Below are positions 1-7,142 of a DNA stretch of 13,351 nucleotides, in pieces (the stretch's first letter is position 1; the number at the start of each line of letters is the position of its first letter). Location: positions 1 through 13,351 of the forward strand of contig JAFYAD010000130.1 in NCBI GenBank assembly GCA_017540915.1. The letters are read 5' to 3'. The notes under the pieces are model-generated. The model was not told where the DNA came from. It did no database searches and was given only the letters and a program-made list of their open reading frames with translations. The DNA is from Lachnospiraceae bacterium (GTDB taxonomy: Bacteria; Bacillota_A; Clostridia; Lachnospirales; Lachnospiraceae). Made by a program: the position numbers and the translations under genes.

Positions 1-11
1 ACAGTATAACA

Positions 12-62
12 CAGGAAAAGTGTCCTTGTCAACAGGCAAAGACACTTTCCTGAAACTTTTTT
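12..62 (+). terminator. Stem-loop with T-run, terminator for a plus-strand gene to the left
   Basis: The arms at 12-24 and 41-52 (CAGGAAAAGTGTC / GACACTTTCCTG) pair with a single bulged A. A further TTG/CAA step at 26-28/37-39 closes an 8-nt loop, and six Ts follow at 57-62. The T-run is on the plus strand only; reading minus, the stem is followed by GTGTTATAC, which is not U-rich. It therefore best serves a plus-strand gene converging from outside the left edge. The minus-strand ABC operon ending at 84 has only a weaker candidate, a CCGA/TCGG mini-stem at 71-81 followed by CATTTTT. Confidence 0.6.
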
Positions 63-83
63 GAAAAATGCCGAAAATCGGGA

Positions 84-941
84 TCAGCCCTTTACGCCAC
101 CAAGTGTAACACCACCAACGATGTATTTTGAAAGTATAAGGTATACCACGATAACCGGGAAGATTGAGAATGCGATCATAACATAAACCTGACCCATATC
201 AAACTTCAGCCAGTCAGCTGCACGCAACATAGCGATAAGGATAGGCAGTGTCTTTTTATTATCCGTGCTAAGTATCAATGCCGGAGTGAAGTAGTTATTC
301 CAGCTTGAAACGAATGTGAAGATTGCCTGTACTGCAATAGCCGGCTTCATAAGCGGTATAACGATCTGGTTAAAGGTCTTGAACTCTCCGGATCCATCGA
401 TTCGCGCTGCCTCTATAAGTGAAAGAGGAAGTGTTGAATCCATATATTGCTTCATATAGAAGAATGTTACAGGAGCTGCGATGGTAGGAACGATCAGCGG
501 TACAAAGCTGTCCATAAGACCCAGTGTTCTCATCCATCTGATGAAACCAAGCGCAGATACCTGTGTCGGTATCATCATGATAGCCAGAATGAATGTATAA
601 AGAGCTATCTTAAGTTTGAAGTCATATGCGTGGATCGCATATGCAGTCATGGCTGAGAAATAAACCGACAACACAGCCGAAAGACCGGATACAATGATAC
701 TGTTCAACATACCGTTCCAGATCGGAATCGTACCGGCCTGAAGGTTCTTAAAGTTGGTGAACAGCATATTGCCGGGTATAAGGGTGAAACCCTTTGTCAA
801 TGCCGCATTGGATCTTGTAGCATTGATGAACAAAATATAAAACCATATTAAACAAAAGAATGTGATGATCGTAAGTACAACATACGCAACCGTACGTCTG
901 GCTCTAATGTTAGCGCCTTTACTACTCTCTCTACTTGCCAT
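84..941 (-). CDS. Carbohydrate ABC transporter permease, MalG-like
   Basis: This is the second inner-membrane permease of a sugar importer (285 aa, normal for the family). It has a short basic N-terminal tail (residues 1-17), a first membrane helix at about 18-40, and several more hydrophobic stretches at about 80-100, 112-135, 143-162, 198-218 and 255-275. The ABC-coupling EAA loop is at 177-200 (EAARIDG followed by IPLMKP), where the cytoplasmic ATPase docks. The ATG at 941 is preceded by an AGAGGGGG ribosome binding site and lies 18 nt after the stop of the upstream permease, so the two are co-transcribed. No ATPase gene follows; the operon probably borrows a shared MsmX/UgpC-type ATPase encoded elsewhere. 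Substrate cannot be read from the sequence. Confidence 0.93.
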   Translation of the reverse strand: MASRESSKGANIRARRTVAYVVLTIITFFCLIWFYILFINATRSNAALTKGFTLIPGNMLFTNFKNLQAGTIPIWNGMLNSIIVSGLSAVLSVYFSAMTAYAIHAYDFKLKIALYTFILAIMMIPTQVSALGFIRWMRTLGLMDSFVPLIVPTIAAPVTFFYMKQYMDSTLPLSLIEAARIDGSGEFKTFNQIVIPLMKPAIAVQAIFTFVSSWNNYFTPALILSTDNKKTLPILIAMLRAADWLKFDMGQVYVMIAFSIFPVIVVYLILSKYIVGGVTLGGVKG

Positions 942-959
942 TTTATCGTCCCCCTCTCA

Positions 960-1898
960 TTAACCTTTCTTTGCGATCTTGTCATTACCGGTAAACTTAA
1001 ATATTGCAAACGAAAGAGCACCGGTGATGATGAGCAGCATAACCGAAAGAGCGCCACCCATACCATAGTTCTTGCTGTAAAGGTGTTTGTTGAGGAACAT
1101 GATGAGCGTCATGGTCTTTCTCATGGGATCACCTGTACCGTTGGTAAGGATCTGCGGGATATCGAACATCTGCAGACCACCGATAAGAGAAGTTACGACA
1201 ACATATACGGTGATGGGTCTCAAAAGAGGAAGCGTGATCTTGAAGAATGTCTTGGTAGCGGAAGCACCGTCAACCTCGGCAGCCTCGAATATAGAAGGAT
1301 CAATACCCATCATACCTGCCATCAAAAGGATGGTAGTATTACCAAACCACATAAGGCAGTTCATGAATCCTATAAGATTACGAGCCGAACCTGTATTTGA
1401 AAGGAAATGGAAAGGCTCAGTCAGTATTCCCATTGATATAAGGATGGAATTTATCGGACCTCCATCTGCAAATAATGTAAAGAACAACATCGCCATAGCG
1501 GATGCCATGATAAGGTTCGGAAGGTATATAACCGTCTTCCAGAAACGCTGTCCCTTAAGCTTCAGTGAAACGCTGGAGAACCATGCTCCCAAAAGAAGTG
1601 AAAGACAGATCTGCGGAATGAAACAGATCAGCCACATTATAATAGTGTTACCCGCATAACTCCAAACATCTCCCTTGCTCAGAAGTTCGATGTAATTATG
1701 TAATCCTACAAAATTCGGTCCGATCTGCTTGAGTCCGTCCATATAGTTTTCGAAGAAACTATTGTAGATGGTCTGAACCAACGGAATAAGACTGAAGATC
1801 ACATATACTACAAGGAACGGTACCAGGAAAATGTAACCCCATTTGTTGTAGCTGACTGCTTTGTGATTGTTTGTGTTTGTAACAGCCCCCTTGCTCAT
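960..1898 (-). CDS. Carbohydrate ABC transporter permease, MalF-like
   Basis: This is the first permease of the sugar importer, 312 aa from the chosen start. A longer in-frame ATG at 1973 exists, but the ATG at 1898 has an AAGGAGG site 6 nt upstream, and the extra 25 codons would run across an inverted repeat, so 1898 is preferred. Residues 1-20 are a polar cytoplasmic tail. Membrane helices lie at about 21-44, 83-107, 121-143, 175-197, 229-245 and 282-300. The EAA loop is at 205-228 (EAAEVDG, then LPLLRP). It pairs with the MalG-like protein encoded 18 nt downstream to form the heterodimeric channel, fed by the lipoprotein encoded upstream. The gap to that lipoprotein gene is 161 nt and holds two hairpins. 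Confidence 0.93.
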   Translation of the reverse strand: MSKGAVTNTNNHKAVSYNKWGYIFLVPFLVVYVIFSLIPLVQTIYNSFFENYMDGLKQIGPNFVGLHNYIELLSKGDVWSYAGNTIIMWLICFIPQICLSLLLGAWFSSVSLKLKGQRFWKTVIYLPNLIMASAMAMLFFTLFADGGPINSILISMGILTEPFHFLSNTGSARNLIGFMNCLMWFGNTTILLMAGMMGIDPSIFEAAEVDGASATKTFFKITLPLLRPITVYVVVTSLIGGLQMFDIPQILTNGTGDPMRKTMTLIMFLNKHLYSKNYGMGGALSVMLLIITGALSFAIFKFTGNDKIAKKG

Positions 1899-1930
1899 TT
1901 TAACCTCCTTTTTTTCGTAAAGCACGGATT

Positions 1931-1960
1931 TAGAGCTCACAAACACTATTGTGAGCTCTA
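1931..1960 (-). promoter_or_regulatory. Perfect 12-bp intercistronic hairpin
   Basis: TAGAGCTCACAA at 1931-1942 and its exact complement TTGTGAGCTCTA at 1949-1960 enclose a 6-nt loop. It sits 32 nt upstream of the permease start and is not followed by a U-run, so it looks like an mRNA-processing or stabilising stem rather than a terminator. A DNA operator cannot be excluded, since the repeat is symmetrical. Confidence 0.65.
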
Positions 1961-2004
1961 AGCCGGGCTCCATCAGGGAACAAAATGTGTCAAAACAGAA
2001 GAGA

Positions 2005-2034
2005 ATAGGGGCACCGCATAAACGACGCCCCTAT
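2005..2034 (-). terminator. Partial (attenuating) terminator after the binding-protein gene
   Basis: ATAGGGGC (2005-2012) and GCCCCTAT (2027-2034) form a perfect 8-bp stem with a 14-nt loop, 26 nt after the binding-protein stop. In minus-strand RNA it is followed by UCUCUUCUGUUUUG, a broken U-tract. That suggests leaky termination, so that the binding protein is made in excess over the permeases, as in other sugar ABC operons. Confidence 0.6.
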
Positions 2035-2059
2035 AAAATTCAGCTCTATACGCCAGTGA

Positions 2060-3487
2060 TTAGCGTGAAAGTGCCGGATACTTCTCAAGGATAGCTGTGT
2101 AGAACTTCTCAACAGCCTGATCATATGTAGCATTGCCTTCGAAGTAATCCTTCATAGCACCCTGGAACTCTTCGTTACATCCCTGATCATATGCAGAAAT
2201 GTTTGAAAGGTCGATAGATGCAGCACCGTCCATGTACATCTGGAGCGGATTCTGTCCACCGAGGATACGTGAAGAGTAATCAGAAGCAGCCATCTCAGCC
2301 ATAGCAACAGTGTTGTTTGCGAAGTCATCATCCTTCTCAACGATCTCTTTAAGAACGTTAGCATCACAAGTCATAGTCTTCATGATGTCACCAACGAGTG
2401 TCGGGTTGTCTGTGCCTGTAGCACCGCAGATCCATGTTCCGCCCCAGTAGAAGCCCTGCGGTCCTACTGTGCCGCCCCAACGTCCGTTGGTAGCAACTGA
2501 GCCTTCCTCACCATCTGCCATACAGAAGTTGATCAGCCAAGCGGGTCCAAAGTAGCAGAATACATCACCGTAGAAACCTTTTGACCAGTCATCTGACCAA
2601 AGCTCTGCAGTACCTGTAGCGCCCTCATCAACGAGTGCCTTAGAGTCGTTAACCCATGCAACGATGTTAGGATCGATGTTGATAACACCGTTCTCTACCC
2701 ACTTTGAAGTAACGTTGTTAGAGTATACACGATATGAATCGTTAACAGTAGCGGTCATCTTGTAACCGTTCTCTACCATCTTAGAAGCTGTGTCATTGAA
2801 TGTAGCCCAGTCTGAAACATAAGCCTGAACCTCTGCCGGATCCTCTGTTCCAAGAACCTCAAGAGCGATGTCTCTGTTGTAGAAAAGGATACCCGGGCAG
2901 CCCTGCCAAGAAACACCCTTCAGAACGCCGTTAGAATCTGTAACGATATCCTGTGTGTACTTGTACTGATTAGCAAGGTCAGAAGCTGTAAGACCAAGGT
3001 CTGTAACTGCCATTGTGTAATCTGTATCAACATACTTAAGTGCGTAGTCAGCCTCTACAAGGAAAAGGTCGATCTTGTCATCAGCTGCAGCGCTTTCCTG
3101 AGCAAGAAGATCCTCATCAAGCTTGTTCTGGTAAGCATTGTCATCAGAAGGAGTGATATCCCACTTAACTGTTACATCACCGATCTTACCGGTTGTAGCA
3201 TCAACTGCCTCATATCCCGGATAGTGATCTGTAAGACGAGACTTGAACTCCTCATTCCAGCAGTGGATGTTGAGAACTGAGCCCTCAGCAGCCGGTGCTG
3301 CAGCAGTATCTGTTGAGCCTGTGTCTGTTGAGCCTGTGTCTGTTGAGCCTGCGTCTGTTGAACCTGCATCTGTTGATGTTGATGTGTCTGTACCTGTAGA
3401 ACCTGTGCTGGTATTGCCGCCGCAACCGGTAAATACTGTAGCTACCATTGCAGAAGCAAGCAATACGCTAATTACCTTCTTCTTCAT
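2060..3487 (-). CDS. Sugar ABC transporter substrate-binding lipoprotein
   Basis: This is an extracellular solute-binding protein of family 1 (475 aa), anchored to the membrane. Residues 1-21 are a lipoprotein signal peptide (MKKK, hydrophobic core) with lipobox FTGC and lipidated Cys22. A Ser/Thr/Asp/Gly tether at 25-69 contains DTGST/DAGST repeats encoded by a 15-bp tandem repeat. The mature binding lobes start near residue 71 (VLNIHCW) and are rich in Trp and Tyr (for example SWQGCPGILFYN, WGGTWICGATG), as expected for stacking on sugars. A longer in-frame start at 3550 would precede the signal peptide; the ATG at 3487 has an AAAGGAGG site about 12 nt upstream. It is first in its operon, with its own promoter. 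The ligand is unknown; an oligosaccharide is likely. Confidence 0.93.
   Translation of the reverse strand: MKKKVISVLLASAMVATVFTGCGGNTSTGSTGTDTSTSTDAGSTDAGSTDTGSTDTGSTDTAAAPAAEGSVLNIHCWNEEFKSRLTDHYPGYEAVDATTGKIGDVTVKWDITPSDDNAYQNKLDEDLLAQESAAADDKIDLFLVEADYALKYVDTDYTMAVTDLGLTASDLANQYKYTQDIVTDSNGVLKGVSWQGCPGILFYNRDIALEVLGTEDPAEVQAYVSDWATFNDTASKMVENGYKMTATVNDSYRVYSNNVTSKWVENGVINIDPNIVAWVNDSKALVDEGATGTAELWSDDWSKGFYGDVFCYFGPAWLINFCMADGEEGSVATNGRWGGTVGPQGFYWGGTWICGATGTDNPTLVGDIMKTMTCDANVLKEIVEKDDDFANNTVAMAEMAASDYSSRILGGQNPLQMYMDGAASIDLSNISAYDQGCNEEFQGAMKDYFEGNATYDQAVEKFYTAILEKYPALSR
3311..3370 (-). repeat. Four tandem 15-bp units in the lipoprotein linker
   Basis: Consecutive units start at 3311, 3326, 3341 and 3356. 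The first two are identical (TGTTGAGCCTGTGTC on the plus strand), the third differs by one base and the fourth by three. A degenerate relative follows at 3371. The period is a multiple of three, so copy-number change would only lengthen or shorten the surface tether. Confidence 0.9.
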
Positions 3488-3555
3488 TTCGTTTTTCTTC
3501 CTCCTTTGAATGATTGAAGATATGGGTTTTACCCCACACGTTTTCGACATGAATA

Positions 3556-3584
3556 AATATAAAACAATTTATACATATTTGCAA
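3556..3584 (-). promoter_or_regulatory. Sigma-A-type promoter of the ABC operon
   Basis: Reading minus, -35 TTGCAA (3584-3579), a 17-nt spacer and -10 TATATT (3561-3556) match the housekeeping consensus. The start would be near 3549, giving a leader of about 60 nt before the lipoprotein ATG at 3487. Confidence 0.7.
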
Positions 3585-3684
3585 GCAATTTTTTGGAATT
3601 TTATCATGTTTTTGGTCATTTTGTTGAAAGCATACAATAAATCTTGATAAAACAGCCTCAAAAGGGGTCTGAATTTGTAAATTT

Positions 3685-3715
3685 TTTGTTAAAATGTGAA
3701 CGAATTGTTAACAAA
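3685..3715. promoter_or_regulatory. Inverted repeat upstream of the ABC promoter, possible regulator site
   Basis: TTTGTTAA at 3685-3692 is repeated inverted as TTAACAAA at 3708-3715. The right arm is itself part of a 10-bp palindrome, TTGTTAACAA (3705-3714). The centre is about 115 bp upstream of the proposed -35, which suits an activator or looping repressor better than simple blocking. The 282-bp gap 3488-3769 is otherwise AT-rich and holds only the promoter and this element. No regulator gene lies nearby. Confidence 0.35.
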
Positions 3716-3769
3716 CTGTAACCACTCACAACCATTTATGATCATTCCCCGTCGTTTCAACGAAAAAAG

Positions 3770-4417
3770 CTAATTAAATGTCTTGGTTATAAACCTTGCT
3801 TTGTTATGCTCGATGTAATTGCAGACCGCTATCTTGTAGCCGTTAGGAGCCTTTGCGAGCCCCGTATACATTGCTTCACCGTCTATCTCCACCTTATTTG
3901 ACAGTACACTGAATGTATCCAGCCCCCTGCTCATGCCCTCTCCGGTGCATTTGATAACGCTCTCTTTTTTGACCCAGATCTTAAAGAAGTCGTCCGAAGA
4001 TCTGATGATGCTCTTCTCTTCCGGAGTAAAAAAACGTTCTGCGAGATTCATATTAAGTTCACCCGTCTTCTCTATATCGCAGCCGACCTCAGTATCGGAA
4101 ACCGCACAGATGGCGTAATCTCCGGAGTGGGATATATTGAAATGAAGATCGCTCATTCCGCTCAAAAACGGTTTTCCGTGCTCCATATACATAACATCGG
4201 CCTTTGAGAAATCCTCTACGTTTATGGCATTGAGTTCGTCCGTCATGGCGCCGCACAGCAGCGACCATCCGCCCAGTGTCTGCCTTTTGGCCTTGTCATT
4301 TTTCAGTTCCAGGATCTTTTCCCTCACAACCTCCGGCATGCAGTTAAAATATCTGTTAAACCTGTCCTTATTGATAAATCCGCGTACATCGGCGATAAAT
4401 AAAAGTAATGTTTCCAT
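3770..4417 (-). CDS. 4'-phosphopantetheinyl transferase, Sfp type
   Basis: It transfers phosphopantetheine from coenzyme A to a serine of a carrier protein (215 aa, typical of the two-lobed Sfp/AcpT class and about twice the length of AcpS). Visible motifs are the CoA-binding NISHSGDYA at 94-102, the metal-binding VGCDIEK at 111-117 (Asp114, Glu116) and WVKKESVIK at 138-146 (Glu142, Lys146). This is the family signature in the right order. The ATG at 4417 follows AGGAGGTAAT; an in-frame ATG at 4447 lacks such a site. It is the last gene of a run with trpS and citrate synthase, starting 50 nt after the latter. No polyketide, peptide-synthetase or carrier-protein gene is visible, so its partner is elsewhere; it may be the general enzyme for fatty acid ACP. 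Confidence 0.92.
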   Translation of the reverse strand: METLLLFIADVRGFINKDRFNRYFNCMPEVVREKILELKNDKAKRQTLGGWSLLCGAMTDELNAINVEDFSKADVMYMEHGKPFLSGMSDLHFNISHSGDYAICAVSDTEVGCDIEKTGELNMNLAERFFTPEEKSIIRSSDDFFKIWVKKESVIKCTGEGMSRGLDTFSVLSNKVEIDGEAMYTGLAKAPNGYKIAVCNYIEHNKARFITKTFN

Positions 4418-4447
4418 ATTACCTCCTCGTCCAATGTGAAATGGCAC

Positions 4448-4463
4448 GATTCGTAATCGAATC
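4448..4463. other. Small hairpin between citrate synthase and transferase genes
   Basis: GATTCG (4448-4453) and CGAATC (4458-4463) pair around a TAAT tetraloop, directly after the citrate synthase stop. There is no U-run, so it is probably not a terminator. It may protect or separate the two messages. Confidence 0.35.
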
Positions 4464-4467
4464 CTGA

Positions 4468-5880
4468 CTATCGCTCATCCATGGGTATGAAATCAACCCA
4501 GTGTCCCACATATTTGTATGCCGGACGGATTATCTTGCCCTTATTGACAAGTTCCTCAAGCCTGTGTGCACTCCAGCCTGATATACGCGCAATAGCAAAA
4601 ATCGGTGTAAAAAGTTCCCTGGGGATACCCAGCATCGTATATACAAAGCCACTGTAAAAGTCCACGTTTGCACAGATCGGTTTGAAAGTAGTGCGGTTTG
4701 CGACTATGAGTTCCTTGGCAAGGCGCTCAACGTTCTCATACAGTCTCAGCTCCTCGGTCATGCCCTTCTCATCGGCAAGTTTCTCCGCAAAATCTTTGAG
4801 CACCACCTGTCTCGGATCGGACAATGTGTATACAGCATGTCCCATTCCGTATATAAGACCGCTGTTGTCAAATGCCTTTCTGTCCAGGATATTCTGGAGA
4901 TATGTTCTCAGCGCATTTTCGTCATTCCAGTCCTTGACATTTTCCTTGAGGTCGTCAAACATCTGCAGCACCTTAAGGTTCGCGCCGCCATGCTTTGGTC
5001 CCTTCAGGGATGCTATAGAGGCCGCCATCGCTGAATATGTGTCCGTTCCCGAGGACGTTACCACGTGATTTGTAAATGTAGAGTTATTACCACCGCCGTG
5101 TTCTGCATGTATTATCAGAGCGGTATCCAAAACCTTCGCCTCAAGTTCCGTAAATTTACCGTCCTCACGGAGCATATACAGAATGTTCTCTGCAGTCGAA
5201 TACCCCTTCTTCGGAACCCTGATCAGGAAATCATTTTCAAGTCGGATATGCTGGTATGACTGATATGAATAAACCGCGATGATGGGTAGCTTAGCTATAA
5301 GCTGGAGGCACTGCAGCAGAACATTCTCCACCGAGATATCATCCGGTGCCTCATCATAGGAATAAAGAGACAGGACGCTACGCATAAGCCCGTTCATAAC
5401 ATTCTCCGAGGGGGCTTTCATGATGACATCCCTCAAAAACTGCCCCGAAACCTCCTGGAGATCAGAGATTATCTGACAAAAGCTTTTAAACTCGTCTCTG
5501 TTAGGCAGACGACCGAACAGCAGAAGGTATGTAGTCTCCTCAAAGCCGTACTGTCTGTCTCCGATACCCTTCACAAGATCCACCACGTCAACACCCTGAT
5601 AGTGCAGCGTACCGTCAGCAGGTATCTTGCGCCCGCCGTTAAAATCAAAAGCCTTTACATCAGAGATCTCGGTGAGTCCCGTCAGAACACCGGCTCCGTT
5701 TGAATCTCTCAGCCCCCTCTTGACTTCATATTCCACATATAAGGCCTGATCGATAGTGCCGGATTTCAGACAGCTCTCCACCAGATAATCGTATTTTTTG
5801 TTAAGCTCCTCCGAGAGGGACATCATAGCCTTATTGTTCATGTGTCCGCTCTTTTCGACGTTTTTCTTTTTTTCAGGCAT
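4468..5880 (-). CDS. gltA: Citrate synthase (Si type)
   Basis: It condenses acetyl-CoA with oxaloacetate to give citrate in the cytoplasm. The catalytic triad of the family is present: His297 in GPKHGGAN, His348 in GMGHAVYTLSDPR and Asp407 in NVDFYSG, with substrate-binding HAEHGGGNNSTFT at 258-270 and Arg357. The 470 aa exceed the usual 370-430; the extra length is an N-terminal segment (about 1-60) before the conserved core. The ATG at 5880 is chosen because GGGAGG lies 7 nt upstream; an ATG at 5928 would overlap a small intercistronic hairpin. It starts 50 nt after trpS. In this kind of anaerobe it probably feeds glutamate synthesis through a partial TCA pathway. A 2-methylcitrate synthase is possible, but no propionate genes are adjacent. 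Confidence 0.93.
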   Translation of the reverse strand: MPEKKKNVEKSGHMNNKAMMSLSEELNKKYDYLVESCLKSGTIDQALYVEYEVKRGLRDSNGAGVLTGLTEISDVKAFDFNGGRKIPADGTLHYQGVDVVDLVKGIGDRQYGFEETTYLLLFGRLPNRDEFKSFCQIISDLQEVSGQFLRDVIMKAPSENVMNGLMRSVLSLYSYDEAPDDISVENVLLQCLQLIAKLPIIAVYSYQSYQHIRLENDFLIRVPKKGYSTAENILYMLREDGKFTELEAKVLDTALIIHAEHGGGNNSTFTNHVVTSSGTDTYSAMAASIASLKGPKHGGANLKVLQMFDDLKENVKDWNDENALRTYLQNILDRKAFDNSGLIYGMGHAVYTLSDPRQVVLKDFAEKLADEKGMTEELRLYENVERLAKELIVANRTTFKPICANVDFYSGFVYTMLGIPRELFTPIFAIARISGWSAHRLEELVNKGKIIRPAYKYVGHWVDFIPMDER

Positions 5881-5905
5881 TCCCTTACCTCCCGTATAAG
5901 ATCCG

Positions 5906-5928
5906 TTGGACGAAGCCCATCCGTCCAA
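5906..5928. other. Small hairpin in the trpS-citrate synthase gap
   Basis: TTGGACG (5906-5912) pairs with CGTCCAA (5922-5928) around a 9-nt loop, three bases after the trpS stop. There is no U-tract in either direction, so read-through from trpS into the citrate synthase gene is expected. Confidence 0.35.
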
Positions 5929-5930
5929 GG

Positions 5931-7016
5931 TCAGTCTTTATATTTATTTACGTGCTCCGCAATGAGAGCCGCATCTTCAAAGTAATTGATCTTCATGGAA
6001 TTTCTCACATCGGACAAGGTCTGTGATGCCACCTTCCTCGCCTCATCCGTGCCTTTTTTGAGAATGTCGTAAACATCGGTAATGTGTTTTTCCCAGTAAT
6101 GGCGTTTCTCTCTTATAGGCGCAAGCTCCGCATTCAGGACTTTCTGAAGGAACTTCTTGACCGCAACATCCCCCAGTCCGCCTCTCTTGTAATGGTCCTC
6201 AAGTTCCTCTATCCCTGCGTATTCCGGCCAGAACTCTGCAAAATGCTCAGGCTTTGAGAACGCTTCCAGATATGTAAACACCGTGTTTCCCTCAATATGT
6301 CCGGGATCGTCTTTCTTGAGATGAAGGGGATCGGTAAACATAGTCATAACGCGTTTGTTGACCTCTTCCTCCGGATCCGCCAGATATATGCAATTGCCGA
6401 GGGATTTGCTCATCTTGGCATCGCCGTCAGTGCCCGGAAGCCTTAAGCAGGCCTTATTGTCAGGCAGCAGTATCTCCGGCTCCACCAGCGTCTCACCGTA
6501 CACGCTGTTGAACTTGCGCACAATCTCCCTAGTCTGCTCCAGCATGGGTTCCTGGTCCTCACCTGCAGGAACGGTAGTGGCCTTAAATGCAGTTATATCC
6601 GCAGCCTGGCTTATAGGATATGTAAAGAAGCCTACGGGTATCGAAGTCTCAAAATTGCGCATCTTGATCTCGGTCTTCACAGTGGGATTTCTCTCAAGGC
6701 GTGATACTGTAACGAGATTCATATAATAAAAACTGAGTTCCGTCAGCTCAGGCACCATCGACTGTATCAGGATATTCGACTTTTCCGGATCTATCCCCGC
6801 GGAAAGGTAGTCTAATGCAACCTCAATGATGTTCTCCCTCACCTTTTCCGGGTGCTCGGCGTTGTCTGTCAGCGCCTGTGCGTCTGCTATCATAATGAAT
6901 ATTTTGTCATATTCACCCGAATTCTGAAGTTCGACCCTGCGTCTTAATGAACCGACATAATGGCCTATGTGAAGCCTTCCCGTCGGTCTGTCTCCCGTTA
7001 AAATTATCTTGGACAT
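5931..7016 (-). CDS. trpS: Tryptophanyl-tRNA synthetase
   Basis: This class I aminoacyl-tRNA synthetase charges tRNA-Trp. It has the HIGH signature at 16-19 within PTGRLHIGHYVGSL, the tryptophan/adenylate-site stretch with QAAD (137-140) and GEDQ (152-155), and KMSKS at 201-205 followed by LGN. Its sequence style (LTGDRPTGRLHIGHYVGSL, LERNPTVKTEI) is that of the streptococcal and clostridial form rather than the Bacillus PSG-TIGN form. At 361 aa it is slightly longer than the usual 330-345, with extra residues at the C-terminus. The ATG at 7016 is preceded by AAAGGAGAG. It heads a run with citrate synthase and the phosphopantetheinyl transferase. The 126-nt upstream gap is too short for, and shows no motif of, a T-box leader. 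Confidence 0.96.
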   Translation of the reverse strand: MSKIILTGDRPTGRLHIGHYVGSLRRRVELQNSGEYDKIFIMIADAQALTDNAEHPEKVRENIIEVALDYLSAGIDPEKSNILIQSMVPELTELSFYYMNLVTVSRLERNPTVKTEIKMRNFETSIPVGFFTYPISQAADITAFKATTVPAGEDQEPMLEQTREIVRKFNSVYGETLVEPEILLPDNKACLRLPGTDGDAKMSKSLGNCIYLADPEEEVNKRVMTMFTDPLHLKKDDPGHIEGNTVFTYLEAFSKPEHFAEFWPEYAGIEELEDHYKRGGLGDVAVKKFLQKVLNAELAPIREKRHYWEKHITDVYDILKKGTDEARKVASQTLSDVRNSMKINYFEDAALIAEHVNKYKD

Positions 7017-7089
7017 CTCTCTCTCCTTTTATCCTTTTATTTTGTAAAGATCCGGTATTTACCGCGAGCAATTCATTCCCTCAACAATT

Positions 7090-7117
7090 CGGAGCCGGGC
7101 AATAATCCCCGGCTCCG
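7090..7117 (-). terminator. GC-rich stem-loop after the mini-chemoreceptor gene
   Basis: CGGAGCCGGG (7090-7099) and CCCGGCTCCG (7108-7117) form a perfect 10-bp stem with an 8-nt loop, 26 nt beyond the stop at 7143. In minus-strand RNA it is followed by AAUUGUUGAGG, a poor U-tract, so termination may be partial and trpS may receive some read-through. No convincing separate trpS promoter was found in 7017-7089. Confidence 0.55.
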
Positions 7118-7142
7118 AGCAATAACTCTAATATACACGCGT

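Noticed and set aside
1913..1973. Longer start for the MalF-like permease (ATG at 1973)
   Set aside because: It has no good ribosome site and would translate through the 12-bp inverted repeat; the ATG at 1898 has AAGGAGG.
3172..3509. Long overlapping open frames on both strands over the lipoprotein linker (VSVEP and QAQQT repeats)
   Set aside because: They are other-frame readings of the 15-bp tandem repeat; they have no ribosome binding site and lie inside a clear lipoprotein gene.
3624..3640. Possible CcpA cre site (TGAAAGCATACAAT) upstream of the sugar operon
   Set aside because: It lacks the central CG and the symmetrical right half; only about 10 of 14 positions fit.
4837..5259. Plus-strand open frames inside the citrate synthase gene
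   Set aside because: Antisense shadows of a gene with complete catalytic motifs; no ribosome binding sites.
7017..7142. T-box riboswitch upstream of trpS
   Set aside because: The gap is too short and no AGGGTGGnACCGCG-like motif is present; the stem there is a simple terminator-like hairpin.
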